A stretch of 64,000 nt of DNA from Oceanihabitans sp. 2_MG-2023 (GTDB taxonomy: Bacteria; Bacteroidota; Bacteroidia; Flavobacteriales; Flavobacteriaceae), in assembly GCF_030547245.1 (NCBI RefSeq), contig NZ_JAUOQT010000009.1:1-64000 (forward strand). The letters run 5' to 3'. Positions 19,476 to 30,735 of the stretch are shown one piece after another. The notes beneath the pieces are model-generated. The model was not told where the DNA came from and did not search any database. It saw only the letters and a list, made by a program, of their open reading frames with translations. Position 1 is the stretch's first letter; each line of letters begins with the position of its first letter. Made by a program: the position numbers and the translations under genes.

Positions 19476-20999
19476 ATGAGTAGACAGGAAGATTTTTTTA
19501 ATCATATCACAGAAGGAAACAAAACCAAAGGAGAATTCATCACTTTAGGTGCTGCAATGTTAGACGGAGAGACTATTAAAGATGCCTTTGTAAAGATTCC
19601 GTTAAAAACCATGAATAGACATGGTTTAATTGCTGGAGCCACTGGAACAGGTAAAACAAAAACCCTACAAATTCTTGCTGAAAATCTAAGCGAACAAGGA
19701 GTTCCTGTACTTTTAATGGATATTAAAGGAGATTTAAGCGGATTAGCACAACCAAGTCCTGGTCATGAAAAAATTGATGAACGACATGCAAAAATTGGTT
19801 TGCCTTTTGATGCTAAAAGTTTTCCTGTAGAAATACTTTCCCTTTCTGAGCAAGAAGGCGTTAGACTTCGAGCAACAGTTAGTGAATTTGGACCCGTTTT
19901 ATTATCTAGAATATTAGATCTTACAGATACCCAATCTGGTGTAGTTGCAGTTATTTTTAAATATTGTGACGACAATAAACTTCCTTTATTAGACTTAAAA
20001 GATTTCAAGAAAATATTACAATACTGTACCAACGAAGGAAAAGAAGAATTTAAAGAAGAATATGGTAGAATTTCTTCTGCATCTACAGGTGCTATCTTAA
20101 GAAAGGTCATTGAAATAGAACAACAAGGAGGTGATTTATTTTTTGGCGAAAAAAGTTTTGAAGTTGAAGATTTAATGAGAACAACTCGTGACAGTCGTGG
20201 TTATATTAATATTATTCGCTTAACAGATATACAAGATCGCCCAAAATTATTTTCTACTTTCATGTTAAGTCTTTTAGCAGAAATTTATGAAACACTACCT
20301 GAGCAAGGAGATTCTGGAAAACCAGAATTAGTACTATTTATTGACGAAGCGCATTTAATTTTTAATGAAGCATCAAAAGCATTATTAAATCAGATAGAAA
20401 GCATTGTTAAATTAATTCGTAGTAAAGGAGTTGGTCTTTACTTTGTAACACAAAACCCAACCGATGTACCAGAAGGTGTATTGAGCCAGTTAGGTTTAAA
20501 AGTACAGCATGCGCTTCGTGCGTTTACTGCAAAAGATAGAAAAGCAATTAAACTTACAGCTCAAAATTATCCAGACACCGACTATTATGATACTGCAGAA
20601 GTATTAACTTCCTTAGGAACAGGTGAAGCTTTAGTTTCTGCGTTAGATGAAAAAGGAAGACCTACTCCGCTTGCAGCAACAATGTTACGTGCTCCAATGA
20701 GTAGAATGGATATTTTAAATGAAACCGAATTGAACAATCTTTTAGACGACTCAAAATTAGTAATGAAATACAACGAAACCATAGATAGAGAATCTGCCTA
20801 TGAAATGTTGAACGAAAAAATAAAGAAAGCTGAAGCTTTAAAAATTAAAGAAGACGAAAGAGAAGCAAAAGAAAAAGAGCGTAAAAAAACACGATCTAGC
20901 TCTAGTAGAAGTAGTACAAGGATGAACCCTATTGTAAAAGTGCTTACAAGCGCAACTTTTATTCGTTCTGTTTTTGGTATACTAAAAAAAGTAATGTAG
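19476..20999 (+). CDS. HerA-like / DUF853 P-loop ATPase
   Basis: This 507-residue ATPase belongs to the DUF853 (YjgR-like) branch of the HerA/FtsK superfamily. The N-terminal segment (ITLGAAMLDGETIKDAFVKI) precedes Walker A, AGATGTGKTKTLQ. Walker B is LVLFIDEAHLIF, and the sensor-like segment is LYFVTQNPTDVPEGVLSQLG. The C-terminal tail is basic and Ser-rich (KKTRSSSSRSSTRMNP), perhaps a nucleic-acid or membrane contact. The cellular role of YjgR-type ATPases is not settled. No NurA or other partner lies nearby. Confidence 0.9.
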   Translation: MSRQEDFFNHITEGNKTKGEFITLGAAMLDGETIKDAFVKIPLKTMNRHGLIAGATGTGKTKTLQILAENLSEQGVPVLLMDIKGDLSGLAQPSPGHEKIDERHAKIGLPFDAKSFPVEILSLSEQEGVRLRATVSEFGPVLLSRILDLTDTQSGVVAVIFKYCDDNKLPLLDLKDFKKILQYCTNEGKEEFKEEYGRISSASTGAILRKVIEIEQQGGDLFFGEKSFEVEDLMRTTRDSRGYINIIRLTDIQDRPKLFSTFMLSLLAEIYETLPEQGDSGKPELVLFIDEAHLIFNEASKALLNQIESIVKLIRSKGVGLYFVTQNPTDVPEGVLSQLGLKVQHALRAFTAKDRKAIKLTAQNYPDTDYYDTAEVLTSLGTGEALVSALDEKGRPTPLAATMLRAPMSRMDILNETELNNLLDDSKLVMKYNETIDRESAYEMLNEKIKKAEALKIKEDEREAKEKERKKTRSSSSRSSTRMNPIVKVLTSATFIRSVFGILKKVM

Positions 21000-21051
21000 T
21001 TTTTATTTACACATTAAACTATAAAAAAACATAAAACAACAAACACTATTT

Positions 21052-21099
21052 TTTCCGTTTATACGGAAATGAAAAACGAAGCCTTCCGCTTTCTCGGAA
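21052..21099. repeat. Tandem TTCCG...CGGAA mini-palindromes upstream of 21107
   Basis: Two hairpins stand side by side: TTTCCGT (21052-21058) with ACGGAAA (21063-21069), and TTCCG (21084-21088) with CGGAA (21095-21099). Both are followed by AAAT. They resemble the TTTCC...GGAAA dispersed repeats seen again at 36117. Confidence 0.5.
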
Positions 21100-21106
21100 A
21101 TCAAAT

Positions 21107-21661
21107 ATGAAAAACACCATTTTAACACTTTGTTTATTTAGCATCGCTTTTATTTCATGCAAAAAAGAGGTGAATCCTTTTCTAATTTCTAAAAACAATA
21201 TTGGTCTTTTAACAGACTCTACACAAGTAAAAGATATAGAAACTATTTACGCTAATGATTCTGTTGTAAAGAGAATTAATGGAGATGAATTTACTGGAGC
21301 TATAAATGACATAGAAATTTATGATAAAACAGGAAACCAATTATTAATTCTTTCACCAAAACAAGCTTTAGATTCTACTGCTAGAATAAGTACTATTAAA
21401 GTAGTAGACCAAAGATATAAAACAGAAAAAGGTCTAAATCCTACGAGTACATTTGCAGATATTAAAAATAATTATACGATTTCAAGCATTCAAAATACAT
21501 TAAGAAATGTAGTGGTTTTTGTAAATGAGATAAACGGTTTTTTCACCATTGATAAAACGGAATTACCTGCAGATTTACGAATGGATGTAAATAAAAAAAT
21601 TGAAGTAATACATATACCAAATACCGCAAAAATTAAACATTTCATGATTGGCTGGAATTAA
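21107..21661 (+). CDS. Hypothetical lipoprotein
   Basis: The 184-residue protein has a lipoprotein signal with lipobox FISC (Cys18: LCLFSIAFISCKKE). The mature part has a polar alpha/beta composition (TIYANDSVVKRI, NQLLILSPKQALDSTARI, ADIKNNYTISSIQNTLRNVV). It ends with a segment (INGFFTIDKTELP) typical of small periplasmic or outer-membrane lipoproteins. No family is recognised. It is 11 bases from the YitT gene, so the two may be co-transcribed. Confidence 0.8.
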   Translation: MKNTILTLCLFSIAFISCKKEVNPFLISKNNIGLLTDSTQVKDIETIYANDSVVKRINGDEFTGAINDIEIYDKTGNQLLILSPKQALDSTARISTIKVVDQRYKTEKGLNPTSTFADIKNNYTISSIQNTLRNVVVFVNEINGFFTIDKTELPADLRMDVNKKIEVIHIPNTAKIKHFMIGWN

Positions 21662-21672
21662 CCTAGAGAGCA

Positions 21673-22644
21673 ATGAACCCATTATTCGGTAAATTATTAA
21701 CAGATTTAGCAAAGCAAAGGCTTAAATCGAAACATGCTCCTAGTCCATATTCTGAAAATCAAATAGCTCCAATCATTAATAATATTAAAGTAGAGCTTTC
21801 GCATGCAGCAAAAGAATTTCTCTTTATTATAATTGGTGTTTTCTCTGCTGGATTCGGTTTAAAAGGCTTTTTATTACCCAACCAATTTATAGACGGAGGA
21901 GCTACAGGGATTTCTTTACTTCTTCAAAACATTACATCCTTATCACTTGGTGTTTTACTCCTTATTGTAAATCTCCCTTTTCTTATTTTAGCAACAAGAA
22001 CAATAGGCACAAAATTTGCAATTAAAAGTGTAATTGCAATTGCTTTTTTAGCAATAGTAGTACATTTTGTAGACTACCCAACAATAACAGAAGACAAATT
22101 ATTAATTGCTGTATTTGGTGGCTTCTTTTTAGGTTTAGGTATTGGTTTAGCAATGCGTGGCGGAAGCGTTATAGACGGCACAGAAGTTTTAGCCATTTTT
22201 TTAAGTAGAAAACTATCGATCACTGTTGGCGATGTATTACTACTTATAAATATTGTGATCTTTTCATTTGGCGCTTATGTTTTATCTATTGAAACTGCTC
22301 TTTATGCTATTTTAACCTACTTAGCTGCTGCAAAAACAGTAGATTTTGTAGTCGATGGTGTTGAAGAATATGTTGGCATTACTATTATTTCTGAAAAACA
22401 CGAAGAAATAAGAATAATGGTAACCACAAAATTACGAAGAGCTTGTACAATATATGCAGGAAAAGGTGGTTTTAGTTCTAACGGAAAAAGCTACGATAAA
22501 GACATTATTTACACCGTTATGACTAGATTAGAATTAGCAAAGCTTTACACCGAAATAGACAAAATAGATAAAAATGCTTTTATAACAATTGGTATTGTAA
22601 AAGACTTAAAAGGAGGAATGATTAAACGCAAACCTTTAAAATAA
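21673..22644 (+). CDS. YitT family membrane protein (DUF161 + DUF2179)
   Basis: The 323-residue inner-membrane protein has an N-terminal cytoplasmic stretch and then about five to six TM segments in a DUF161-like domain (FGLKGFLLPNQFIDGGATGI, GGFFLGLGIGLAMRGGSVIDG). It ends with a soluble DUF2179 domain (VGITIISEKHEEIRIMV, DKNAFITIGIVKDLKGGM). Members are annotated YitT in Firmicutes; transport function is proposed but unproven. The domain order and length are normal. Confidence 0.92.
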   Translation: MNPLFGKLLTDLAKQRLKSKHAPSPYSENQIAPIINNIKVELSHAAKEFLFIIIGVFSAGFGLKGFLLPNQFIDGGATGISLLLQNITSLSLGVLLLIVNLPFLILATRTIGTKFAIKSVIAIAFLAIVVHFVDYPTITEDKLLIAVFGGFFLGLGIGLAMRGGSVIDGTEVLAIFLSRKLSITVGDVLLLINIVIFSFGAYVLSIETALYAILTYLAAAKTVDFVVDGVEEYVGITIISEKHEEIRIMVTTKLRRACTIYAGKGGFSSNGKSYDKDIIYTVMTRLELAKLYTEIDKIDKNAFITIGIVKDLKGGMIKRKPLK

Positions 22645-22700
22645 AACCAATATTTTAAAAATCTCGTATATAAAATATACTACTATACTTTTTATTAATT

Positions 22701-23066
22701 ATGAAAAAGAAATACACTATCCAAAAAACACCATTTGTTGTTCCTACAACAGATGGAAAAGTGATAGAAGAACATTTTGGTTTGGCTAGTAATAACAATC
22801 CGCAATTAAGCATAGCACGTATGATTGCTCCTGCTGGTTGGAGTGAACCTTTTCAAACTCCAGAATTTGATGAGTATACCTATATAATTAAAGGCAAAAA
22901 ACAATTTATTATTGAAGACGAAGTTGTAGTTTTGCATGCTGGGCAATCTATAAAGATTAGCAAAAATACTCGTGTACAGTATTCCAATCCTTTTACAATT
23001 GCATGCGAATATATAGCTATTTGCCTACCTGCATTTGCAATGGATTTAGTTAATAGAGAAGATTAA
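22701..23066 (+). CDS. Cupin-domain protein
   Basis: A 121-residue single-domain cupin. The two conserved cupin motifs are recognisable as EPFQTPEFDEYTYIIKGKKQ and VLHAGQSIKISKNTRVQYSN. The first lacks the usual pair of metal-binding histidines (there is no HxH), so metal binding is doubtful. Two bases separate it from the next gene, an alpha/beta-hydrolase, so they probably form a two-gene unit. The substrate is unknown. Confidence 0.85.
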   Translation: MKKKYTIQKTPFVVPTTDGKVIEEHFGLASNNNPQLSIARMIAPAGWSEPFQTPEFDEYTYIIKGKKQFIIEDEVVVLHAGQSIKISKNTRVQYSNPFTIACEYIAICLPAFAMDLVNRED

Positions 23067-23067
23067 A

Positions 23068-23892
23068 ATGAATTTTATATCCAAAACAATTGGTTTTTTT
23101 GTAAACCTTATAAGTTATATCACTCCAAAAACAGCTGGAAATCTAGCTTTAAACCTATTTTCGACCCCTTTAAGAGGTAAAATTAAAGAAAAAGATTTTG
23201 ATTTTTTAGACACCGCTTTTAAAGAAGAATTACAATACGAAGATTTTAGTATCATGACCTATAGATGGCTTGGTAAAAACAAAACCATACTATTAGCACA
23301 TGGCTGGGAAAGTAATGCCGCAAGATGGAGACCATTAATTGAAAACTTAAAAAAACAAAACTATAACATTATAGCGCTAGATGCTCCAGCTCATGGTCGT
23401 TCTGGAAGCAAACGTTTTAATGCCATTTTATACTCTGAGTTTATACATATCGTTTCCAAAAAGTTTAATCCAGATATTATTATTGGACATTCTGTTGGTG
23501 GAATGGCAACAGTTTTCTACCAACATAAATACCAAAACGCAGAATTAGAAAAGCTAGTTTTATTAGGAGCTCCTTCAAATTTCACAGGTGTTTTTAACCG
23601 TTATGTACAAATGATGGGGTACAATAAAAGAGTAGACAAAAAAATGGGTGATATCGTATTAGAAAAATATGGCCACTTACCTGATTATTTTTCAGCTGCA
23701 GATTTCACTAAAGAAATAAAAACCACAGCGCTTTTAATACATGATGAACGCGATAGAATCATACCATATCAAGACGCAAAACATTTTGAAAAGAACTATC
23801 TAAATGCGAAATTAATAACAACACAAGGTTTTGGTCATTCGCTAAACAACGAAACCATAACAGAATATATAAATAAATTTATTGCTGTTTAA
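23068..23892 (+). CDS. Alpha/beta-hydrolase
   Basis: This 274-residue hydrolase has an oxyanion segment LLAHGWESNAARWRPLIENL. ALDAPAHGRS follows, then the nucleophile elbow IIGHSVGG (Ser at about residue 138), an acid near LLIHDERDRIIPY and the histidine in TQGFGHSLNN. The catalytic triad looks complete. The N-terminus has a hydrophobic stretch that may be a membrane anchor. It is adjacent to the cupin gene (1-base gap) and 20 bases before the pseudouridine synthase. Confidence 0.9.
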   Translation: MNFISKTIGFFVNLISYITPKTAGNLALNLFSTPLRGKIKEKDFDFLDTAFKEELQYEDFSIMTYRWLGKNKTILLAHGWESNAARWRPLIENLKKQNYNIIALDAPAHGRSGSKRFNAILYSEFIHIVSKKFNPDIIIGHSVGGMATVFYQHKYQNAELEKLVLLGAPSNFTGVFNRYVQMMGYNKRVDKKMGDIVLEKYGHLPDYFSAADFTKEIKTTALLIHDERDRIIPYQDAKHFEKNYLNAKLITTQGFGHSLNNETITEYINKFIAV

Positions 23893-23900
23893 ACTTGTAG

Positions 23901-23908
23901 TATCTTTG
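23901..23908 (+). promoter_or_regulatory. -7 box (TATCTTTG) just before the RluF-type gene
   Basis: An exact TAnnTTTG match ending only five bases before the next start codon. If active, the transcript would be leaderless or nearly so. A -33 TTG at 23882-23884 has a shorter spacer (16) than usual. Confidence 0.5.
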
Positions 23909-23912
23909 CCAA

Positions 23913-24659
23913 ATGGAAGAGAATCTTAAACGTATAAATAAATATTTAAGCGAAGTTGGTTATTGCTCACGAAGAGAAGCAGATAGACTTATTGATGCTG
24001 GAAGAGTAACTATAAATGGTGTCGTACCAGAAATGGGAACAAAAATAGCTCCAACCGATGAAGTACATGTCGATGGAAAACTAGTTATTAAAACCAAAGA
24101 ATCTTTTACCTATTTAGCTTTTAACAAACCTGTTGGTATTGTTTGTACAACAGACACCAGAGTAGAAAAAGATAATATAATAGATTTTATAAATTATCCT
24201 AAGCGCATATTTCCAATTGGTAGGCTAGACAAACCAAGTGAAGGCTTAATCTTTCTTACAGACGATGGAGATATCGTTAATAAAATACTTCGCGCTAGTA
24301 ATAACCACGAAAAAGAGTACATTGTAACGGTAGACAAACCTATTTCGCAAACATTTTTAGAGCGAATGTCTAGTGGTATTCCTTTAGAAGAACTAGGAAA
24401 AACGACAAATCCTTGCATTGTAGAAAAACTAGGCAGTTACAAGTTTAAAATTATATTAACACAAGGATTAAACAGGCAAATTCGTAGAATGTGCGAATAT
24501 TTAAATTACGAAGTTAACACCTTAAAACGTGTTCGTATCATGAATATTAAACTAGATGTTCCAGTTGGAGAATTAAGAGAATTTACTCCTGAAGAATTAA
24601 AAGAATTAAACGCACTTTTAGAAGCTTCAACCAAAACATATCTTGAAAAAAATGGCTAA
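23913..24659 (+). CDS. rluF: 23S rRNA pseudouridine synthase, RluF/RsuA type
   Basis: This 248-residue enzyme modifies uridines in rRNA. An N-terminal S4 RNA-binding domain ([20 protein letters not shown]) is followed by the catalytic domain with the aspartate in [17 protein letters not shown] and the terminal [16 protein letters not shown]. Its position within the RluB/E/F group is judged from the [11 protein letters not shown] motif; RluB or RluE cannot be excluded without alignment. The last codons overlap the next gene by eight bases. Confidence 0.9.
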   Translation: MEENLKRINKYLSEVGYCSRREADRLIDAGRVTINGVVPEMGTKIAPTDEVHVDGKLVIKTKESFTYLAFNKPVGIVCTTDTRVEKDNIIDFINYPKRIFPIGRLDKPSEGLIFLTDDGDIVNKILRASNNHEKEYIVTVDKPISQTFLERMSSGIPLEELGKTTNPCIVEKLGSYKFKIILTQGLNRQIRRMCEYLNYEVNTLKRVRIMNIKLDVPVGELREFTPEELKELNALLEASTKTYLEKNG

Positions 24660-25074
24660 ACTTTCTCCATTTCACATTGCAATTCCTGTTGATAATTTAA
24701 ATACTTGCAGAACATTTTATAGAGACATATTAAACTGTGAAGAAGGCAGAAGCAGCGCACATTGGGTAGATTTCAATTTTTTTGGCCACCAATTAGTTAT
24801 ACATTACAAAGCACAGGCTGCAGAAGAGACACATACCAATGCTGTAGATGGAAAATCTGTTCCTGTTCCGCATTATGGCGTTGTTTTAGACTGGGAAGAT
24901 TTTCACGCTTTTGCAGAAGATTTAAAACTAAAAAACATAGCATTTATTATTGAGCCCTATATTCGTTTTGAAGGCTTAGTTGGCGAACAAGCAACCATGT
25001 TTTTTAAGGATCCTTCTGGAAATGCATTAGAGTTTAAAGCTTTTAGAGATATAGACCAGCTGTTTGCTAAATAG
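24652..25074 (+). CDS. VOC (glyoxalase/bleomycin-resistance) family protein
   Basis: A 140-residue vicinal-oxygen-chelate protein. It begins [21 protein letters not shown], with a candidate metal ligand His, and ends [21 protein letters not shown], a typical VOC terminus with a Glu ligand. The middle contains [14 protein letters not shown]. The ATG at 24652 overlaps the stop of the preceding gene by eight bases (translational coupling); an upstream TTG is ignored. The function could be dioxygenase-, lyase- or stress-related and is undetermined. Confidence 0.88.
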   Translation: MAKLSPFHIAIPVDNLNTCRTFYRDILNCEEGRSSAHWVDFNFFGHQLVIHYKAQAAEETHTNAVDGKSVPVPHYGVVLDWEDFHAFAEDLKLKNIAFIIEPYIRFEGLVGEQATMFFKDPSGNALEFKAFRDIDQLFAK

Positions 25075-25789
25075 TTTTTTTTCTGGTAAGATAAAAAGGC
25101 AAGTAAATAAGTAAAAACATTGGGATTAAAAAAGCATCTACAATAAACAGATAATACGGCCAATCTGGTAAAGAATCTAAAACTGAAGCAGATACTGGTT
25201 TTCTATTTAAATATGAATAATTAGATTTTAAGAGGTAATTAATTCCTATAGAAATTCCTAAATAGACTTGTATGACCACAAAAGATTTAAAAACACTTTT
25301 TAGTTTTGGTCGCATGTGCAACACAAAAGTTGCATAAAAAATAATAATGAGTAATCCTAAATGTACAATCCAATATCTAAAATAATCAAAACTAGGAAAA
25401 CCCTCTGCTATATCTGGAGTAATAACACCTTGAGATGTTCCAGCAACAATCCAAAACAACAAGATTTCATACATCCAATACTTCCTATAGAATGTAAAAA
25501 CAGGAATAATTAAAGCTAAAAAACTACATAGATATAATGGCAAATCTTCTGAAATAGAATAACCGCCTTGACAAATTTGATAGCTATGAAAAATAATAAT
25601 CGTTAAAGAAACAAAAAAACCAAAAGTTTGAAATAACGTTTCTTTTTTTCTTTGATTTAACTTTCTGTTAGCATACCGAAAACAAAACACAGAAAACAAA
25701 ACAGCGAATACTATTGGTAGTATGTGGTGTAAACTTCCAATTGTTACGCGTTCTATTATTTTTAAGTTAGACAGAAAATAGAAAGCCAT
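25067..25789 (-). CDS. TIGR02206 (YwaF-like) integral membrane protein
   Basis: A 240-residue, highly hydrophobic protein with about seven TM segments. The pattern [13 protein letters not shown] and the polar helix segment [16 protein letters not shown] match the TIGR02206/YwaF family of unknown function. [12 protein letters not shown] supplies further conserved His/Trp positions. I use the ATG at 25789; an upstream TTG is less likely. The start is 15 bases downstream of folD (same strand), so it probably forms a unit with folD. The 3' end overlaps the convergent VOC gene by eight bases. Confidence 0.82.
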   Translation of the reverse strand: MAFYFLSNLKIIERVTIGSLHHILPIVFAVLFSVFCFRYANRKLNQRKKETLFQTFGFFVSLTIIIFHSYQICQGGYSISEDLPLYLCSFLALIIPVFTFYRKYWMYEILLFWIVAGTSQGVITPDIAEGFPSFDYFRYWIVHLGLLIIIFYATFVLHMRPKLKSVFKSFVVIQVYLGISIGINYLLKSNYSYLNRKPVSASVLDSLPDWPYYLFIVDAFLIPMFLLIYLPFYLTRKKTI

Positions 25790-25804
25790 GCTATACAATA
25801 GTAA

Positions 25805-26683
25805 TTATTGCATATGTCTTTCTCTTGCTAGAAGTGTATTTTTAAGTAGCATAGCAATAGTCATAGGTCCTACTCCACCAGGAACTGGGGTAATATAACT
25901 TGCTTTTTTACTCACATTTTCAAAATCAACGTCACCAGTAATAACATAACCTTTAGCTGCAGTATCATCTGCAACACGAGTAATACCAACATCAATAATT
26001 ACTGCATCATCTTTCACCATTTCGGCTTTTAAGAAATTAGGAACTCCAAGTGCAGAAATAATAATATCCGCTTGACTAGTAATTTGCGTAATATTTTTTG
26101 TGTGGCTATGTGTAAGTGTTACTGTAGAGTTTCCAGGAAAACCTTTTCTTCCCATTAAAATACTCATTGGTCTACCAACAATATGCGATCTACCAATCAC
26201 TACAGTATGTTTCCCTTTAGTCTCTACCCCATAGCGATCCATTAGCTCTAAAATACCAAATGGTGTTGCAGGAATAAAAGTAGACATATCTAATGCCATT
26301 TTACCAAAATTCATTGGGTGAAATCCATCTACATCTTTATCTGGGTTAACAGCCATTAATACTTTTTGCGTATTAATTTGCGGAGGTAATGGCAATTGAA
26401 TAATAAACCCATCAATATCGTTATCGGTGTTTAATTCTTCAATTTTATCAAGTAGCTCTACCTCGCTGGTGGTATTAGACATTCTAACCATTGTAGACTC
26501 AAAACCAACACGTTCACAAGCACGTACTTTACTAGCAACATACGTTAAACTTGCTCCGTCATTACCAACAATAATTGCAGCTAGATGTGGTACTTTTTCA
26601 CCTTTAGCCACCATTTTTTTTACTTGTTCTGTAATCTCGTCTTTAATGTCGTTACTTACTTTTTTTCCGTCTAGAATTGTCAT
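25805..26683 (-). CDS. folD: Bifunctional methylene-THF dehydrogenase / methenyl-THF cyclohydrolase
   Basis: This enzyme of one-carbon folate metabolism interconverts 5,10-methylene- and 10-formyl-tetrahydrofolate. It has 292 residues. The signatures are TYVASKVRACERVGF (catalytic Lys in the YxxxK-like motif), DGFIIQLPLPPQI and VIGRSHIVGRPM. The pyrophosphate- and folate-binding terminus is VPGGVGPMTIAMLLKNT. It follows the ffh terminator by a short gap, so it may have its own promoter. Confidence 0.96.
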   Translation of the reverse strand: MTILDGKKVSNDIKDEITEQVKKMVAKGEKVPHLAAIIVGNDGASLTYVASKVRACERVGFESTMVRMSNTTSEVELLDKIEELNTDNDIDGFIIQLPLPPQINTQKVLMAVNPDKDVDGFHPMNFGKMALDMSTFIPATPFGILELMDRYGVETKGKHTVVIGRSHIVGRPMSILMGRKGFPGNSTVTLTHSHTKNITQITSQADIIISALGVPNFLKAEMVKDDAVIIDVGITRVADDTAAKGYVITGDVDFENVSKKASYITPVPGGVGPMTIAMLLKNTLLARERHMQ

Positions 26684-26718
26684 TATAGGTAGTTTTTAAT
26701 CTAATTTATAAATAAAAA

Positions 26719-26737
26719 AACATGAGTTACCTCATGT
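26719..26737 (-). terminator. ffh terminator containing the ffh stop codon
   Basis: On the minus strand a 7-bp stem (ACATGAG with CTCATGT) with loop GTAA is followed by TTTTTTTATT. The TAA of ffh lies in the loop region, so the hairpin starts inside the coding sequence. Confidence 0.85.
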
Positions 26738-28055
26738 TCTTCATTGCATTCATCATACGTTTTCCGCCACCACCTTGCATCATCTTCATCATTTTAGCCA
26801 TTTGGTTAAATTGTTTTAGTAATTGATTTACTTCTTGAACCGAAGTACCAGAACCTTTTCCAATTCTCTTTTTACGGCTTGCATTTATTATTGCAGGATT
26901 TGTTCTTTCTTTTGGTGTCATAGAATGAATAATAGCTTCAATAGCTTTAAAAGCATCATCATCGATGTCAATATCTTTCATCATTTTACCAGCTCCAGGA
27001 ATCATTCCAATAAGGTCTTTCATGTTCCCCATTTTCTTAATTTGCTGAATCTGCTTTAAAAAATCGTCAAAACCAAATTGGTTTTTAGCAATTTTCTTTT
27101 GCAATTTTCTTGCTTCTTCTTCATCAAATTGCTCTTGAGCTCTTTCTACTAAAGAAACAACATCTCCCATTCCTAGAATACGATCTGCCATACGAGATGG
27201 ATAGAAAACATCAATTGCTTCCATTTTCTCACCTGTACCAATAAATTTTATTGGCTTATTTACTACAGACTTAATTGTAATCGCTGCTCCACCACGCGTA
27301 TCACCATCTAATTTGGTAAGGATTACACCATCAAAATTTAAAACATCGTTAAAGGATTTTGCTGTATTTACAGCATCTTGACCTGTCATAGAATCTACAA
27401 CAAATAAAGTTTCTTGTGGTTGAATTGCCTTATGGATGTTAGATATTTCGGTCATCATCGCCTCATCTACAGCCAAACGACCAGCGGTATCAATAATTAC
27501 TACATTATGTCCATTTGCTTTTGCATGTGCTATACCAGCTTGTGCTATAGCAACAGGATCATTATTTCCTCTATCGCTAAAAACCTCCACTTTTAATTGG
27601 TCTCCAACTACATGTAGTTGGTCAATTGCTGCTGGACGATATACATCACAAGCAACTAATAGAGGCTTCTTTGTTTTTTTATTTTTAAGGTAGTTTGCAA
27701 GTTTACCAGAAAAGGTTGTTTTACCAGACCCCTGTAAACCAGACATTAAAATAATACTTGGTGAACCAGATAAGTTAAGCCCTTCTGCATCTCCTCCCAT
27801 TAATTCGGTAAGTTCGTCTTTAACAATCTTAACCATTAATTGACCTGGTTGCAGGCTTGTTAATACGTTTTGACCAAGCGCTTTTGTTTTTACTCTATTA
27901 GTAAATTCTTTTGCGATTTTAAAGTTAACATCGGCATCTAATAACGCTCTACGCACTTCCTTTAGGGTTTCGGCAACATTAACTTCTGTAATGCTTCCAT
28001 GACCTTTTAGTACATGTAACGCTTTATCTAACTTTTCACTTAAATTATTAAACAT
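26727..28055 (-). CDS. ffh: Signal recognition particle GTPase Ffh
   Basis: Ffh binds 4.5S RNA and delivers nascent membrane proteins to FtsY. It has 442 residues. The N domain is followed by the G domain: G1 is GLQGSGKTTFSGKLA, G3 is VVIIDTAGRLAVDE and G4 is LTKLDGDTRGGAA. The C-terminal M domain is methionine-rich (MAKMMKMMQGGGGKRMMNAMKNM). It is the only SRP component in this window. The terminator begins inside the last codons. Confidence 0.97.
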   Translation of the reverse strand: MFNNLSEKLDKALHVLKGHGSITEVNVAETLKEVRRALLDADVNFKIAKEFTNRVKTKALGQNVLTSLQPGQLMVKIVKDELTELMGGDAEGLNLSGSPSIILMSGLQGSGKTTFSGKLANYLKNKKTKKPLLVACDVYRPAAIDQLHVVGDQLKVEVFSDRGNNDPVAIAQAGIAHAKANGHNVVIIDTAGRLAVDEAMMTEISNIHKAIQPQETLFVVDSMTGQDAVNTAKSFNDVLNFDGVILTKLDGDTRGGAAITIKSVVNKPIKFIGTGEKMEAIDVFYPSRMADRILGMGDVVSLVERAQEQFDEEEARKLQKKIAKNQFGFDDFLKQIQQIKKMGNMKDLIGMIPGAGKMMKDIDIDDDAFKAIEAIIHSMTPKERTNPAIINASRKKRIGKGSGTSVQEVNQLLKQFNQMAKMMKMMQGGGGKRMMNAMKNMR

Positions 28056-28200
28056 ATTTTTTTTATTTCAAGAGTTGCAAAAGTAAAGAAATATTTTGTT
28101 TTTCTTTAATGGAAAAACTTGTTTTAATTGGAATTATAAGGATATTTAATACTTCTTTAAAAAAAAGCTAATTATATTTTATTTTTATCAATTAAAAATA

Positions 28201-28228
28201 AAAGAGCCTTCTGAAAAGAAGGCTCTTT
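28201..28228 (-). terminator. Terminator after the LamG lipoprotein gene
   Basis: Perfect 12-bp stem AAAGAGCCTTCT with AGAAGGCTCTTT and a GAAA loop. On the minus strand T-rich sequence follows. Confidence 0.93.
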
Positions 28229-28257
28229 TATTTAACAACTAATTAATTAAAATAGTC

Positions 28258-30009
<1,752 letters not shown>

Positions 30010-30071
30010 GGTTACGTTTTTTTTATAATAATTGTTTCTTTTCATAGCAACTTTTAATTGCTTCATACCTC

Positions 30072-30104
30072 TATAACATCTCAGCTTTAAAAATCCCTAC
30101 CTTG
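30072..30104 (-). promoter_or_regulatory. Candidate ECF-sigma promoter of the LamG lipoprotein gene
   Basis: Read on the minus strand: CAAGGTAGG (30104-30096), 17 bases, TGTTATA (30078-30072). The same two words with the same spacing stand before fecR on the plus strand. Boxes at this distance fit -35/-10 elements of an ECF sigma factor; the gene for one starts 49 bases away. Confidence 0.7.
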
Positions 30105-30152
30105 ACTTTTAAAAAAAATTGTTACTACTTTGTATAAAATTTCTTTATTAAA

Positions 30153-30668
30153 ATGTTAAAACCCATAGGCAATAATATATGTAATGAAAATCGTTTTAGC
30201 GCTATTTTTAAAAAATATGCCAAAGACTTACATGCTTTTTTGTTTTATAAATACGGAGAACATTTAAACCCAAAAGATAAAGTGCAAGATGCATTTATAA
30301 AGCTTTGGCAAAACTGTGGTAAAGTCTCTCCCGAAAAAGCGAAAAGCTATTTATATACTGTAGCTAATAATTTGATGTTAAACGAAGTTGCACATCAAAA
30401 AGTTGTTTTAAAGCATCAAAAAACAAAACCCACAGCGCATTCTAACGAATCGCCCGAGTTTTTAATGGAAGAAGATGAATACCGCAAAAAACTAGAAAAA
30501 GCTATTGCAAATTTAACCGAAGCACAACGTATTGCTTTTTTAATGAATCGTGCTGAGGGGAAACGTTTTAAAGAAATCGCATCCCTTTTAAATATTAGCA
30601 CAAAAGCAGTAGAAAAACGAATTTATGGTGCATTAAAAAAATTAAGAGAAGAAATTGATGAGTTATGA
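30153..30668 (+). CDS. ECF-type RNA polymerase sigma factor (FecI-like)
   Basis: The 171-residue protein has sigma region 2 (ILE-like core KYGEHLNPKDKVQDAFIKLW) and region 4 (LTEAQRIAFLMNRAEGKRFKEIASLLNISTKAVEKRI), with no region 1 or 3. This matches the FecI-like ECF sigma factors that pair with FecR anti-sigma proteins. The partner fecR gene follows after 117 bases, and the STN-type TonB receptor follows that. It probably activates the motif-bearing promoters at 30072-30104 and 30736-30768. Family call secure; promoter specificity inferred. Confidence 0.95.
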   Translation: MLKPIGNNICNENRFSAIFKKYAKDLHAFLFYKYGEHLNPKDKVQDAFIKLWQNCGKVSPEKAKSYLYTVANNLMLNEVAHQKVVLKHQKTKPTAHSNESPEFLMEEDEYRKKLEKAIANLTEAQRIAFLMNRAEGKRFKEIASLLNISTKAVEKRIYGALKKLREEIDEL

Positions 30669-30735
30669 TTCCGGTTTTTACTGGGAAGGCCGTTTTTTGA
30701 AACTTCAAAACAAAAAAATTGGATAATTATTTTTT

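Noticed and set aside
30010-30066. Upstream ATG (30066) as the start of the LamG lipoprotein
   Set aside because: It lies five bases after the probable -10 box and places a basic 19-residue extension before a good lipoprotein signal; ATG at 30009 fits both signal peptide and transcript start better.
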